Shown: positions 39,391-47,750 of the stretch, piece after piece
How the letters are laid out: each line of letters opens with the position of its first letter
Position numbering within the stretch: position 1 is the first letter of the stretch
Source: Streptomyces sp. NBC_01233
Lineage (GTDB): Bacteria; Actinomycetota; Actinomycetes; Streptomycetales; Streptomycetaceae
DNA length: 64,000 nucleotides
Reading direction: 5' to 3'
Assembly: GCF_035989305.1 (NCBI RefSeq)
Contig: NZ_CP108514.1
Location: forward strand, 4,875,501 to 4,939,500
Translations under genes and position numbers: made by a program
Notes under the pieces: generated by a model
Seen by the model: only the letters and a program-made list of their open reading frames with translations
What the model was told of the DNA's origin: nothing
The model's database searches: none

Positions 39391-41976
39391 GTGGACGCCG
39401 AGCTGACCAACAAGAGCCGGGACGCGCTGAACGCGGCCACCGGCAGGGCCGTCAAGGACGGCCATGCCGACCTGACCCCCACGCACCTGCTGCTGGCCCT
39501 CCTCGCCGGCGAGGACAACGAGAACGTCACCGACCTGCTGGCCGCCACCGATGCCGACCAGGCCGAGGTGCGGGCCGGTGCGGAGCGGCTGCTGGCCGCC
39601 CTGCCCAGCGTCACCGGGTCCACGGTCGCGCCCCCGCAGCCCACCCGCGACCTGCTGGCCGTACTCGCCGAGGCCGACGCCCGGGCGGGCAAGCTCGGCG
39701 ACGAGTACCTCTCCACCGAACACCTGCTCATCGCCATCGCCGCCAAGGGCGGCGCGGCGGGTGAGGTCCTTTCCGCCCAGGGCGCGAGCGCGAAGAAGCT
39801 GCTGGCCGCCTTCGAGAACGCACGAGGAGGACGGCGGGTGACCACCCCCGACCCCGAGGGTCAGTACAAGGCCCTGGAGAAGTTCGGCACCGACTTCACG
39901 GCGGCCGCGCGCGAGGGCAAGCTCGATCCGGTCATCGGCCGCGACCACGAGATCCGCCGCGTCGTGCAGGTGCTCTCGCGCCGCACGAAGAACAACCCGG
40001 TGCTCATCGGCGAGCCCGGCGTCGGCAAGACGGCCGTCGTCGAGGGCCTGGCCCAGCGCATCGTCAAGGGCGACGTCCCCGAGTCCCTGAAGAACAAGCG
40101 CCTGGTCTCCCTGGACCTCGGCGCGATGGTCGCCGGAGCCAAGTACCGCGGCGAGTTCGAGGAGCGCCTGAAGACCGTACTCGCGGAGATCAAGTCCAGC
40201 GACGGGCAGATCATCACCTTCATCGACGAGCTGCACACGGTCGTCGGCGCGGGCGCCGGCGGCGACTCCGCCATGGACGCGGGCAACATGCTCAAGCCGA
40301 TGCTGGCCCGCGGCGAACTGCGGATGGTCGGCGCGACCACCCTCGACGAGTACCGCGAGCGCATCGAGAAGGACCCGGCGCTGGAGCGGCGCTTCCAGCA
40401 GGTGCTGGTCGCCGAGCCGTCCGTCGAGGACACCATCGCCATCCTGCGCGGGCTCAAGGGCCGCTACGAGGCCCACCACAAGGTCGTCATCAACGACAGC
40501 GCCCTCGTCGCCGCCGCGACCCTCTCCGACCGCTACATCACCTCCCGCTTCCTCCCCGACAAGGCCATCGACCTCGTCGACGAGGCGGCGTCCCGGCTGC
40601 GCATGGAGATCGACTCCTCCCCCCTGGAGATCGACGAGCTCCAGCGCTCCGTGGACCGGCTGCGCATGGAGGAGCTGGCGCTGAAGAACGAGTCCGACCC
40701 GGCCTCGCTGGAGCGCCTGGAGAAGATCCGCAAGGACCTCGCCGACAAGGAGGAGGACCTGCGGGGCCTGACCGCCCGCTGGGAGAAGGAGAAGCAGTCC
40801 CTCAACCGCGTCGGCGCGCTCAAGGAGCGCGTGGACGACCTGCGCGGCCAGGCCGAGCGCGCCCAGCGCGACGGAGACTTCGACACCGCCTCCAAGCTGC
40901 TCTACGGGGAGATCCCGACCCTGGAGCGCGAGCTGGCGGAGGCCACCGAGGCCGAGGCCGAGGCGTCCAAGGGGACGATGGTCAAGGACGAGGTCGGCCC
41001 CGACGACATCGCGGACGTGGTGGGCGCCTGGACGGGCATCCCGGCGGGCCGCCTGCTGGAGGGCGAGACCCAGAAGCTGCTGCGCATGGAGGACGGGCTG
41101 GGCCGCCGCCTGATCGGCCAGGGCGAGGCCGTACGGGCCGTCTCGGACGCCGTGCGCCGCACCCGCGCCGGCATCGCCGACCCCGACCGCCCGACCGGCT
41201 CCTTCCTCTTCCTCGGCCCGACGGGCGTGGGCAAGACGGAGCTGGCCAAGGCCCTCGCCGACTTCCTCTTCGACGACGAGCGGGCCATGATCCGCATCGA
41301 CATGTCGGAATACGGCGAGAAGCACAGCGTGGCCCGCCTCGTCGGCGCCCCGCCCGGCTACGTCGGCTACGAGGAGGGCGGCCAGCTCACGGAAGCCGTG
41401 CGCCGCCGCCCCTACAGCGTGGTGCTCCTGGACGAGGTGGAGAAGGCCCACCCCGAGGTCTTCGACATCCTGCTCCAGGTCCTGGACGATGGCCGCCTCA
41501 CGGACGGCCAGGGCCGGACCGTGGACTTCCGCAACACCATCCTGATCCTGACCTCGAACCTGGGCAGCCAGTTCCTGATGGACCCCACCACCCCCGCGGA
41601 ACAGAAGAAGCAGCAGGTCCTGGACGTGGTCCGGAGCTCCTTCAAGCCGGAGTTCCTGAACCGCCTGGACGACCTGGTGGTCTTCTCCGCCCTGACCGGC
41701 GACGAGCTCGCGCACATCGCAGAGCTCCAGATCGGCCGCCTGGCCAAGCGCATGGCCGACCGGCGCCTCACCCTGGACGTCACGCCCGAGGCCCTGGCCT
41801 GGCTGGCGGTCAAGGGCAACGACCCGGCGTACGGCGCCCGGCCGCTGCGCCGCCTGATCCAGACCGCGATCGGCGACCGGCTGGCCAAGGAGATCCTCTC
41901 GGGCGAGGTCCGCGACGGCGACACCGTACGGGTCGACGTGGCGGGCGAGGACCTGCTGGTCGGCAAGGCGCTCTGA
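39391..41976 (+). CDS. clpB: ATP-dependent disaggregase ClpB
   Basis: The product is 861 aa from GTG at 39391 behind GGGGAGAGGAGAAG. It has the N-terminal Clp repeat, AAA-1 with GEPGVGKTA and IIFIDE-type Walker B ([12 protein letters not shown]), the middle coiled-coil domain (about residues 400-520) and AAA-2 with GPTGVGKTE and [14 protein letters not shown]. The middle domain distinguishes ClpB from ClpC/ClpA, and no ClpP-binding IGF loop is seen. It resolves aggregates with DnaK. HspR control is predicted from the HAIR site. Confidence 0.97.
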   Translation: MDAELTNKSRDALNAATGRAVKDGHADLTPTHLLLALLAGEDNENVTDLLAATDADQAEVRAGAERLLAALPSVTGSTVAPPQPTRDLLAVLAEADARAGKLGDEYLSTEHLLIAIAAKGGAAGEVLSAQGASAKKLLAAFENARGGRRVTTPDPEGQYKALEKFGTDFTAAAREGKLDPVIGRDHEIRRVVQVLSRRTKNNPVLIGEPGVGKTAVVEGLAQRIVKGDVPESLKNKRLVSLDLGAMVAGAKYRGEFEERLKTVLAEIKSSDGQIITFIDELHTVVGAGAGGDSAMDAGNMLKPMLARGELRMVGATTLDEYRERIEKDPALERRFQQVLVAEPSVEDTIAILRGLKGRYEAHHKVVINDSALVAAATLSDRYITSRFLPDKAIDLVDEAASRLRMEIDSSPLEIDELQRSVDRLRMEELALKNESDPASLERLEKIRKDLADKEEDLRGLTARWEKEKQSLNRVGALKERVDDLRGQAERAQRDGDFDTASKLLYGEIPTLERELAEATEAEAEASKGTMVKDEVGPDDIADVVGAWTGIPAGRLLEGETQKLLRMEDGLGRRLIGQGEAVRAVSDAVRRTRAGIADPDRPTGSFLFLGPTGVGKTELAKALADFLFDDERAMIRIDMSEYGEKHSVARLVGAPPGYVGYEEGGQLTEAVRRRPYSVVLLDEVEKAHPEVFDILLQVLDDGRLTDGQGRTVDFRNTILILTSNLGSQFLMDPTTPAEQKKQQVLDVVRSSFKPEFLNRLDDLVVFSALTGDELAHIAELQIGRLAKRMADRRLTLDVTPEALAWLAVKGNDPAYGARPLRRLIQTAIGDRLAKEILSGEVRDGDTVRVDVAGEDLLVGKAL

Positions 41977-41990
41977 CCCGGCCGGGCGGA

Positions 41991-42038
41991 CCCCGTGTCC
42001 GCCCGCAGCGGATCGGCGCTGCGGGGCTGGACACGGGG
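41991..42038. terminator. Hairpin after clpB
   Basis: CCCCGTGTCC and GGACACGGGG pair around an inner CCGCAGCG/CGCTGCGG stem. Confidence 0.7.
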
Positions 42039-42087
42039 TGGGCGGGATGGGGGAGGATGCATGTATCCGCACGAAGGGAAAAACACG

Positions 42088-42633
42088 GTGAGCATCGACC
42101 CGGCCTCGATTCCGAACTTCGGAGGGCAGCAGCCCGATCCGCAGGCCACAGGACCGGCGGGCCCCGTCGTCCCCGACCAGGATCTGGTCAAGCAGCTGCT
42201 GGAGCAGATGGAGCTCAAGTACGTCGTCGACGACGAGGGTGACCTCGCGGCGCCGTGGGAGGAGTTCCGCACGTACTTCATGTTCCGCGGCGAGGACGAG
42301 CAGCAGGTTTTCTCGGTGCGGACCTTCTACGACCGTCCGCACAAGATCGAAGAGAAGCCGCAGCTTCTCGAGTCGATCGACGACTGGAACCGCCGCACCC
42401 TGTGGCCGAAGGTCTACAGCCACACGCACGACGACGGCTCGGTCCGCCTGATCGGTGAGGCGCAGATGCTGATCGGCACCGGCGTCAACCTGGAGCACTT
42501 CGTGTCCTCCACGGTCAGCTGGGTCCGCGCGTCCATCGAATTCGACAAGTGGCTCGTCGAGCAGCTCGGCCTGGAGAACGACATCGACTCCACCGACGGC
42601 GAGAGCGACGGCGACGGCGACGGCACGAACTGA
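42088..42633 (+). CDS. YbjN-domain protein
   Basis: The product is 181 aa from GTG at 42088, nine bases after GAAGGGA; an ATG at 42061 is in frame but less well placed. The YbjN fold is readable from LVKQLLEQMELKYVVDDEGD, EEFRTYFMFRGEDEQQVFSV and HFVSSTVSWVRASIEFDKWL, with an acidic tail. YbjN proteins are tetratricopeptide-chaperone-like factors of uncertain role. Its stop abuts that of the next, convergent gene. Confidence 0.8.
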   Translation: MSIDPASIPNFGGQQPDPQATGPAGPVVPDQDLVKQLLEQMELKYVVDDEGDLAAPWEEFRTYFMFRGEDEQQVFSVRTFYDRPHKIEEKPQLLESIDDWNRRTLWPKVYSHTHDDGSVRLIGEAQMLIGTGVNLEHFVSSTVSWVRASIEFDKWLVEQLGLENDIDSTDGESDGDGDGTN

Positions 42634-43824
42634 CTAGAGCGGTACCCGGGCCACCAGAAGCAGGTACAGCCCGTAGCCGTAACCGAGCCCGGCCACCACC
42701 GCGGTCACCACGACCGCGGTGCGGGGCCGGGCTCGCGCCATGACGGCCGCCAGCGGCAGGAGCAGCGGGAAGGCCGGCAGCAGGAACCGCGGCTTGGACT
42801 CGAAGAAGCCGGCCCCGCCGAAGGCCATCACCAGCAGGACCGCCGTGTACGCGAGCAGCGCGAGCGGGGTGCGGTCCAGAACCAGCAGCACCGCCAGCAG
42901 CCCGGCCGCAGCCAGCAGGACCACCGTCACGGTGGTCGCGAAGGGCACGTGCCCGCCGGTCAGGACCCGCTCCGCCGAGCGCAGCGCCCCGGCGCCGAAG
43001 TCGAAGCGGGAGCCCCAGCTGCGCTGCACGGCGAAGTAGCCGCCGAAGGGGTCGCGCACCTTCACCCCGACGGCCAGGACGTACGCCGCCCAGCCCGCCG
43101 GCGCCACCAGCCCGGCCACCCACACCTCGGGCGCCCGGGATCTGCGGACGAGGATCGCGTGCAGGGCCATGGCCGACACGGCGGCCGCGACGGCGAGCCC
43201 GGTGGGCCGGGTCAGCCCGGCGAGCACGGCGAGGCCCGCGGCCCACAGCCAGCGGCCGCCCAGCAGGGCGTGGAGCGCCCAGGCGGCGAAGGCGGCCAGG
43301 AGCGGCTCGGTGTAGGCGAGGGTGAGGACCACGGAGTGCGGCAGGGCCGCCCACAGCCCCACGAGCAGCAGCCCGGCGCGCGGCCCGATGACCCGCTCCC
43401 CGACCCGGTAGATCCCGACGGCGGCGACGGCTGCGGCGGTCCAGGCGACGAGGAGCGCGGCGGGGACGGGCCCGCCGGGCAGGATGCCGGAGACGGCCCG
43501 TATCAGCGCGGGGTAGAGCGGGAAGAAGGCCTGGTCGCTCTGGACGGGCCCGGTGCCGGTGACGGCGTCGGGCCACATCAGGGTGCGCCCGTAACCGTCG
43601 GCCGCTATCCGGAGGTACCAGTCCGAGTCCCAGGACCGGCCGAACACCCGCAGCGGATCCCGTCCGGCCCACCAGGACCCGAGGGCGAGCACCAGCACCC
43701 CGGCCCCGCGCACGGCCGCGAACACGCCGAGCGCTATCACCGTCGTCGGCGCGGCCGACCGTACGGCCCGGACCGCGCGCATCTCCAGGGGCGACGCGGA
43801 CACGGTCGCTCTGCCCGTTGCCAT
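42634..43824 (-). CDS. PIG-V-like mannosyltransferase / GT-C glycosyltransferase
   Basis: The product is 396 aa from ATG at 43824. About nine hydrophobic helices and the signature SWDSDWYLRIAADGY (aspartates of the first loop) and QAFFPLYPALIRAVSG identify a GT-C enzyme of the PIG-V type. In actinobacteria such enzymes use polyprenyl-phosphate-mannose to glycosylate proteins or lipids outside the membrane. Acceptor unknown. Confidence 0.82.
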   Translation of the reverse strand: MATGRATVSASPLEMRAVRAVRSAAPTTVIALGVFAAVRGAGVLVLALGSWWAGRDPLRVFGRSWDSDWYLRIAADGYGRTLMWPDAVTGTGPVQSDQAFFPLYPALIRAVSGILPGGPVPAALLVAWTAAAVAAVGIYRVGERVIGPRAGLLLVGLWAALPHSVVLTLAYTEPLLAAFAAWALHALLGGRWLWAAGLAVLAGLTRPTGLAVAAAVSAMALHAILVRRSRAPEVWVAGLVAPAGWAAYVLAVGVKVRDPFGGYFAVQRSWGSRFDFGAGALRSAERVLTGGHVPFATTVTVVLLAAAGLLAVLLVLDRTPLALLAYTAVLLVMAFGGAGFFESKPRFLLPAFPLLLPLAAVMARARPRTAVVVTAVVAGLGYGYGLYLLLVARVPL

Positions 43825-44022
43825 GAATCCCGACTTCCGTCTCTCGGTGAGGTCCGCTCACCGAGGGGGGTGAGGGCTTCGGGCGCTTGTGCGGGCGACA
43901 GCTTCACACCGGCCTCGGCCACCCCGCAAGCACGCCTGGTGGCCGACGCCGGACGCCGGTTGCGGCGGGGTCGCGGGCCGGGTCGCGGGAGGGTCGGGGG
44001 CGGGCCGGGGCCCGCGCGGCGG

Positions 44023-44082
44023 TCAGAGGCGGCGCAGCCGGGAGGCGGCCTCCCGCAGGACGTCCTCGCGCTTGCAGAAGGG
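44023..44082 (-). pseudogene. Orphan 3' end of the aminotransferase gene
   Basis: Reverse strand reads PFCKREDVLREAASRLRRL then stop, parallel to AFCKRTAVLQEAVDRLGRLA at the end of the aminotransferase fragment at 45,056. The two share CGCTTGCAGAAGG. Upstream of that core the sequence is unrelated. This is probably the original chromosomal 3' end, displaced by the toxin-antitoxin cassette. The rest of the gap 43,825-44,149 has no gene that I can support. Confidence 0.7.
44069..44081. repeat. Left 13-bp repeat CGCTTGCAGAAGG
   Basis: It matches 45,108-45,120. Both copies encode the FCKR segment of the aminotransferase C-terminus and bound the toxin-antitoxin cassette. Confidence 0.7.
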
Positions 44083-44131
44083 CAAGATATGAGCACGGAG
44101 CGCCCATGCACCCCTGGCGCTCAGAACGCAA

Positions 44132-44150
44132 TCTGAGTACAGTCTGAGTA
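44132..44150. promoter_or_regulatory. Direct repeat TCTGAGTA, putative autoregulatory operator
   Basis: TCTGAGTAC and TCTGAGTA are spaced 11 bases apart (same helix face) and end at the antitoxin ATG. TA operons are usually autorepressed from such sites. Confidence 0.5.
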
Positions 44151-44635
44151 TGAGCCTTGCTTACCTGGGAGCCGAGCCCGAGTCGGTTTCGTTCACGGAT
44201 CTGTCGAGAAACCCGAAGGCCGTAGCTGCCCGGGCTGCCGCCCTCGGCGCTCTGCGCGTCACTCATCGGGACGCACCCGACATGGTGCTGACGACTGCCG
44301 TGCACGCGGAGCGCACCGAGGAGAACCTCACGACGGCGTCTCGGCTCTTCCTCGCGCTCATGAAGCACGATGACGGAGCCCGGTCGCTACTGCTGGCGCT
44401 GCCGGAAGTCTTCCCGTGGGTGCGGCATCTGGACGACGAAGAGATGCGCGCGTTCACCGTGGAACTTCTGGAAGCGCTTTCCGATGCGGCAGAACTGGGT
44501 GCCAGGGAAGCCGTGCACCGCGCGCTCGTTTCCTGGCGGGCGACGGCTCGCATCAACTCTGATCCGGATCAGCTCAAGGAAGCGCTGCGTCCGCTCGACG
44601 GGGATGACCTGGGTTCGGTCGAGGTGAGCGGGTGA
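44150..44635 (+). CDS. Antitoxin of a RelE/ParE-type TA system (Phd-like N-terminus)
   Basis: The product is 161 aa from ATG at 44150. The N-terminal part (SFTDLSRNPKAVAARAAALG, LRVTHRDAPDMVLTT) has the Phd/YefM layout of a DNA-binding antitoxin. The longer helical C-terminus (LFLALMKHDDGARSLLLALP, FTVELLEALSDAAELGAREA) would wrap the toxin. The stop overlaps the toxin GTG. Confidence 0.75.
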   Translation: MSLAYLGAEPESVSFTDLSRNPKAVAARAAALGALRVTHRDAPDMVLTTAVHAERTEENLTTASRLFLALMKHDDGARSLLLALPEVFPWVRHLDDEEMRAFTVELLEALSDAAELGAREAVHRALVSWRATARINSDPDQLKEALRPLDGDDLGSVEVSG

Positions 44636-44982
44636 GCCCGAAGAAGGGCGATCGTGTCAGCGTCCCACCCCTGAGCGGGTGGAATGTGCTCTTCGGGACC
44701 ACGGAGGCGGTGACGGGTTGGGAGGAACTGCGCCGCGCGGCGCTGCCCAGTGCCCACCGATGCCTGGAAGCGCTGCGCACCGACCCGCTGTCGCGTGACA
44801 ACTGGAATCGCCAGCATCAGCTCCGCGGAAAACTCGCCACGAAGGAATGGAAGGGATCCGCCCTGGAGCAGTGGGAGTTCGAGGTCACGAGCGGCGGCCG
44901 CGTGCGCTACCTGGTCAGCCCGGAAACGGCGACCGTCATTCTGGTCTACGCGTCCACTCAGCACCCCAAGGACACCGAGTAG
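44632..44982 (+). CDS. Toxin, RelE/ParE-type
   Basis: The product is 116 aa from a GTG overlapping the antitoxin stop. The pattern WNVLFGTTEAVTGWEELRRA, NRQHQLRGKLATKEWKGSAL and EQWEFEVTSGGRVRYLVSPE is the small alpha/beta RelE fold seen in Streptomyces TA pairs, with the basic residues of an mRNA interferase. Action on ribosome-bound mRNA is inferred from family. Confidence 0.75.
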   Translation: MSPKKGDRVSVPPLSGWNVLFGTTEAVTGWEELRRAALPSAHRCLEALRTDPLSRDNWNRQHQLRGKLATKEWKGSALEQWEFEVTSGGRVRYLVSPETATVILVYASTQHPKDTE

Positions 44983-45055
44983 CTCGTCGTTCCCGTGCGG
45001 GACGGGGCCCGGCTGAAATGCCGGGCCCTGTGCCCACACGTCCACCTGGCCGCTC

Positions 45056-45508
45056 TCAGCGAGCCAGCCGACCGAGGCGGTCCACCGCCTCCTGCAATAC
45101 AGCCGTTCGCTTGCAGAAGGCCCAGCGGACCTGGGCGGCGCCGGCGGACTTGTCGTCGTAGAACACCTGGTTCGGGATGGCGACCACGCCGCAGCGTTCG
45201 GGGAGGGCGCGGCAGAAGGCGAGGCCGTCCTTCTCGCCGAGGGGGGTGATGTCGGTGGTGATGAAGTACGTGCCCTGCGGGCGGAAGACCTCGAAGCCGG
45301 CCGCCGCGAGGCCGTCGGCGAGGATGTCGCGCTTGGCGGCCAGGTCGGCGCGGAAGGCGTCGTAGTACGTGTCGGGGAGGGCGAGGGCCTCGGCGATCGC
45401 GTACTGGAAGGGGCCCGAGGAGACGTAGGTGAGGAACTGCTTCGCCGAGCGGACCGCCGTGACCAGCTCCGGCGGCGCGGTGACCCAGCCGACTCCTCGT
45501 TCGTACAC
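45056..45508 (-). pseudogene. Aminotransferase class I/II, C-terminal fragment cut by island 3
   Basis: Codons from VGWVTAPPELVTAVRSAKQF to the stop are typical aminotransferase sequence (SSGPFQYAIAEALALPD, GTYFITTDITPLGEKDG), here without the N-terminal two thirds. The residues MYERG before VGWVTA are not native. The gene near clpB that phage TG1 uses as its attachment site in Streptomyces (dapC-like aminotransferase) is the probable identity. The PLP lysine half is not in the window, so this is non-functional unless transcribed as a hybrid. Confidence 0.8.
45108..45120. repeat. Right 13-bp repeat CGCTTGCAGAAGG
   Basis: Second copy of 44,069-44,081, inside the aminotransferase fragment. Confidence 0.7.
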
Positions 45509-45516
45509 TCATTCGC

Positions 45517-46965
45517 GTGTCGCGCAACAAGCCCACCAGGGGCAACCCCAGCACCAACGTCGCCGGTGAGCCGGCGGCGGTCTACTGCCGCATATCCCAG
45601 GCTGACGACGACGACCAGACGGGCGTCGACCGCCAGGAGCGCATCTGCCGGGAGATCGCCGAGCGGCGTGGCCTCGTCATCGGTCCCACCCACGTCTTCG
45701 TGGACAACAGCCGCTCGGCCTGGAGTCGCAAGCGGAAGCGGCCCGGCTGGGACCGGCTGCTGGAGGACGCACGGAACCACACCTTCCGGCACATCATCGC
45801 CTACCACCCCGACCGGCTCATGAGGCAGCCCAGGGACCTGGAGGAGCTGCTCCAGGTCTCCGACGACCACGCCATCACGCTCCACGGCGAGGCGAACCGG
45901 CGGGACCTCTCTGACCCCGACGACCGCTTCATCCTTCGCATCGAGGTCGCGCACGCCTGCCGCTCCTCGGACGACACCTCACGGCGGCTGAAGTCCGCGA
46001 TGCAGGACCGGGCGCGGGAGGGCAAGCCGCAGGGAGGTGTGCGGCGGTTCGGCTACGCCAAGGACGGCATGACGATCGTCGAGGATGAGGCCGAGATCGT
46101 CCGGGAGGTGTTCGACCGCTACCTGAAGGGGGAGGGTCCGGCGCCGATCGCGAAGGACCTGCACAGCCGGGGCATCCACACGGCCTCCGGCAAGGCATGG
46201 ACGGGCGGCACTGTCCGCGCACTGCTCGACTCCCGGCACGTCGCCGGAATCCGCATGCACCAGGGCGAGGAGATCGGCCCCGGCACGTGGCCCGCGATCA
46301 TCGACGCGGGCGTGTGGGCGGAGGTGCGGACGCGGCGCGAGTACCGGTCGGCGGTGCACCGGGAGGCGCTCAGCAAGCCCGCACAGCGCTACTACCTGCT
46401 GCGCGGGCTGGTCATGTGCGGACGGTGCGGGACGCTGATGTCCGGCAACCCCAAGGGGACCGGGCCGGTCTACCAGTGCAACCGCCGGGGTCGGAACGAT
46501 GACAAGAAGTGCACGCGGTCGATCACCGCCCAGACGCTGGAGGACTTCGTCGTGGACGCGGCGGTCGAGCTGCTCGGCAAGCTGCGGGTGGACGGTCGGC
46601 TCGCCAGCAGCAACCTCTCCGAGAGCGTGGCCGAGGAGCTGGAGGACGACCAGCGGCAGCTCGACGAGCTGAACCAGATGTGGACCGCGAAGGAGATCTC
46701 CACGGCGGAGTACCGCAAGATGCGCAAGGAGATCACCGACCGCATCGCCAAGGCCCAACGCAAGGTCGTCGTCCGCCCGATGGTGCTCCTGGACGGCCTC
46801 ACGGGCGCGGGCGCGCGGGCCGCCTGGGACGCCGAGGACATGACGGACGAGCGGCGCAACGCGGTGCTGCGGTTCCTCTTCTCCGGGATCGTCATCGACC
46901 AGCCGAAGAAGTTCGGCCGGTACATGGACTGGGACCGGATCGGCATCGAGCAGAACCCGCTGTAG
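45517..46965 (+). CDS. Large serine integrase of island 3
   Basis: The product is 482 aa from GTG at 45517. The resolvase domain has AAVYCRISQADDDD with catalytic Ser27 and HIIAYHPDRLMRQPRDLEEL. The recombinase domain has GVRRFGYAKDGMTI and HVAGIRMHQGE. The zinc ribbon is CGRCGTLMSGN...YQCNRRG, followed by a coiled coil (ELEDDQRQLDELNQMWTAKE). It begins about 20 bases from the border with the aminotransferase gene, as expected for an integrase beside its att site. Confidence 0.92.
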   Translation: MSRNKPTRGNPSTNVAGEPAAVYCRISQADDDDQTGVDRQERICREIAERRGLVIGPTHVFVDNSRSAWSRKRKRPGWDRLLEDARNHTFRHIIAYHPDRLMRQPRDLEELLQVSDDHAITLHGEANRRDLSDPDDRFILRIEVAHACRSSDDTSRRLKSAMQDRAREGKPQGGVRRFGYAKDGMTIVEDEAEIVREVFDRYLKGEGPAPIAKDLHSRGIHTASGKAWTGGTVRALLDSRHVAGIRMHQGEEIGPGTWPAIIDAGVWAEVRTRREYRSAVHREALSKPAQRYYLLRGLVMCGRCGTLMSGNPKGTGPVYQCNRRGRNDDKKCTRSITAQTLEDFVVDAAVELLGKLRVDGRLASSNLSESVAEELEDDQRQLDELNQMWTAKEISTAEYRKMRKEITDRIAKAQRKVVVRPMVLLDGLTGAGARAAWDAEDMTDERRNAVLRFLFSGIVIDQPKKFGRYMDWDRIGIEQNPL

Positions 46966-47022
46966 GGGGTCGGCGTCGGTGGAATCCGACCTGCTGGCCG
47001 GGGCGATGCAGGGCGCAACATA

Positions 47023-47070
47023 GCCGACGATCCCCGGTTAGGGAAACCGGGGATTCTCCGGACCATGGAC
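47023..47070. promoter_or_regulatory. Conserved hairpin motif, copy A
   Basis: CCGACGAT, then the stem CCCCGGTT-AGGGA-AACCGGGG, then TTCTCCGGACCATGGACG. A second copy at 53,020-53,067 keeps the flanks but has different, still paired, stem bases. It precedes the 65-aa ORF at 47,141. Confidence 0.6.
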
Positions 47071-47140
47071 GTCCCCAGCCACCCCGCCGACGCTCGCCGC
47101 GCAGGCGGGCCGCCGACCGAAAGCCGCCCTGAGGACGTCC

Positions 47141-47338
47141 ATGCCCCAACACCAGCCGGCACCCGCCGCCATCCAGCCCGTCAGCACCCCTGAGGGAGCG
47201 CACGGCCACTATCAGAAGGCGGCCAGGGCTGCCGCTCTCCAGCGCGTATGCGCGGGGTTCACGACGACGATCAGCCCACAGAGCGCCGCGCGGCTCGCGG
47301 ACTTGCTCTCCACCGCGACCTACGTCCAGGCGGCCTGA
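47141..47338 (+). CDS. Small protein of unknown function, 65 aa
   Basis: ATG at 47141 lies eight bases after GAGGA. The N-terminus is Pro/Ala/Gln-rich, then one helix region (YQKAARAAALQRVCAGFTTT, SAARLADLLSTATYV). It follows hairpin copy A, as the 53,107 gene follows copy B. Function unknown. Confidence 0.5.
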   Translation: MPQHQPAPAAIQPVSTPEGAHGHYQKAARAAALQRVCAGFTTTISPQSAARLADLLSTATYVQAA

Positions 47339-47750
47339 CCGGAGCCGGAGGAACGGTCGCGCCCCGTCGGCGGGTCCGAGGACGGCCGGCACCAGCTCTC
47401 AGGGCGGTCCTGTAGTCGCCATCAACCGGCATCAGCGCACCGGCTGGCGGCTTCGGATACGCCGTCAAGGACGCGTTCGCCGTGAGCTGTGTGGTTTCTC
47501 GGTCGAATGCTGGATCTTCGCGCGCGGGTGTGGCTGTCTTGGTGTTCCGCCCGGAGCGCTGACCTGCGCGAACAGAAACCCCAGCGCGCCCCGGGCCAAG
47601 GAATCACCCGTGGCCGGGCCTAATCGCCCCGCGCCCTCGCGGCCCTCACCGACACGTCCGGCATCGGGGACCGCGCCCCACTCCCACTCTGTGCACCGCC
47701 CGAAGAGGGCCCGTCGCACCCGCCTGCCCTGATGAAGGAGCCGCCACCCG
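47339..47750. other. Intergenic region without recognisable gene
   Basis: About 410 bases between the 65-aa ORF and the HTH gene. Frames are open by composition only. Short inverted repeats such as ACCGGC/GCCGGT are present, but I cannot assign an oriT or promoter. Confidence 0.45.

Larger units (their letters stand above)
44082..45120. mobile_element. Small toxin-antitoxin cassette inserted at the aminotransferase 3' end
   Basis: About 1 kb lies between the two 13-bp repeats and contains only an antitoxin/toxin pair plus a replacement 3' end for the aminotransferase gene. No transposase or integrase is present. The arrangement mimics integrative elements that restore their target gene, perhaps the residue of a larger one. 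Confidence 0.5.

Noticed and set aside
38857..42498. A 1,213-aa minus-strand ORF opposite clpB
   Set aside because: It is the mirror of ClpB coding DNA. Only its last 137 codons (the PPOX gene from 39,270) are real.
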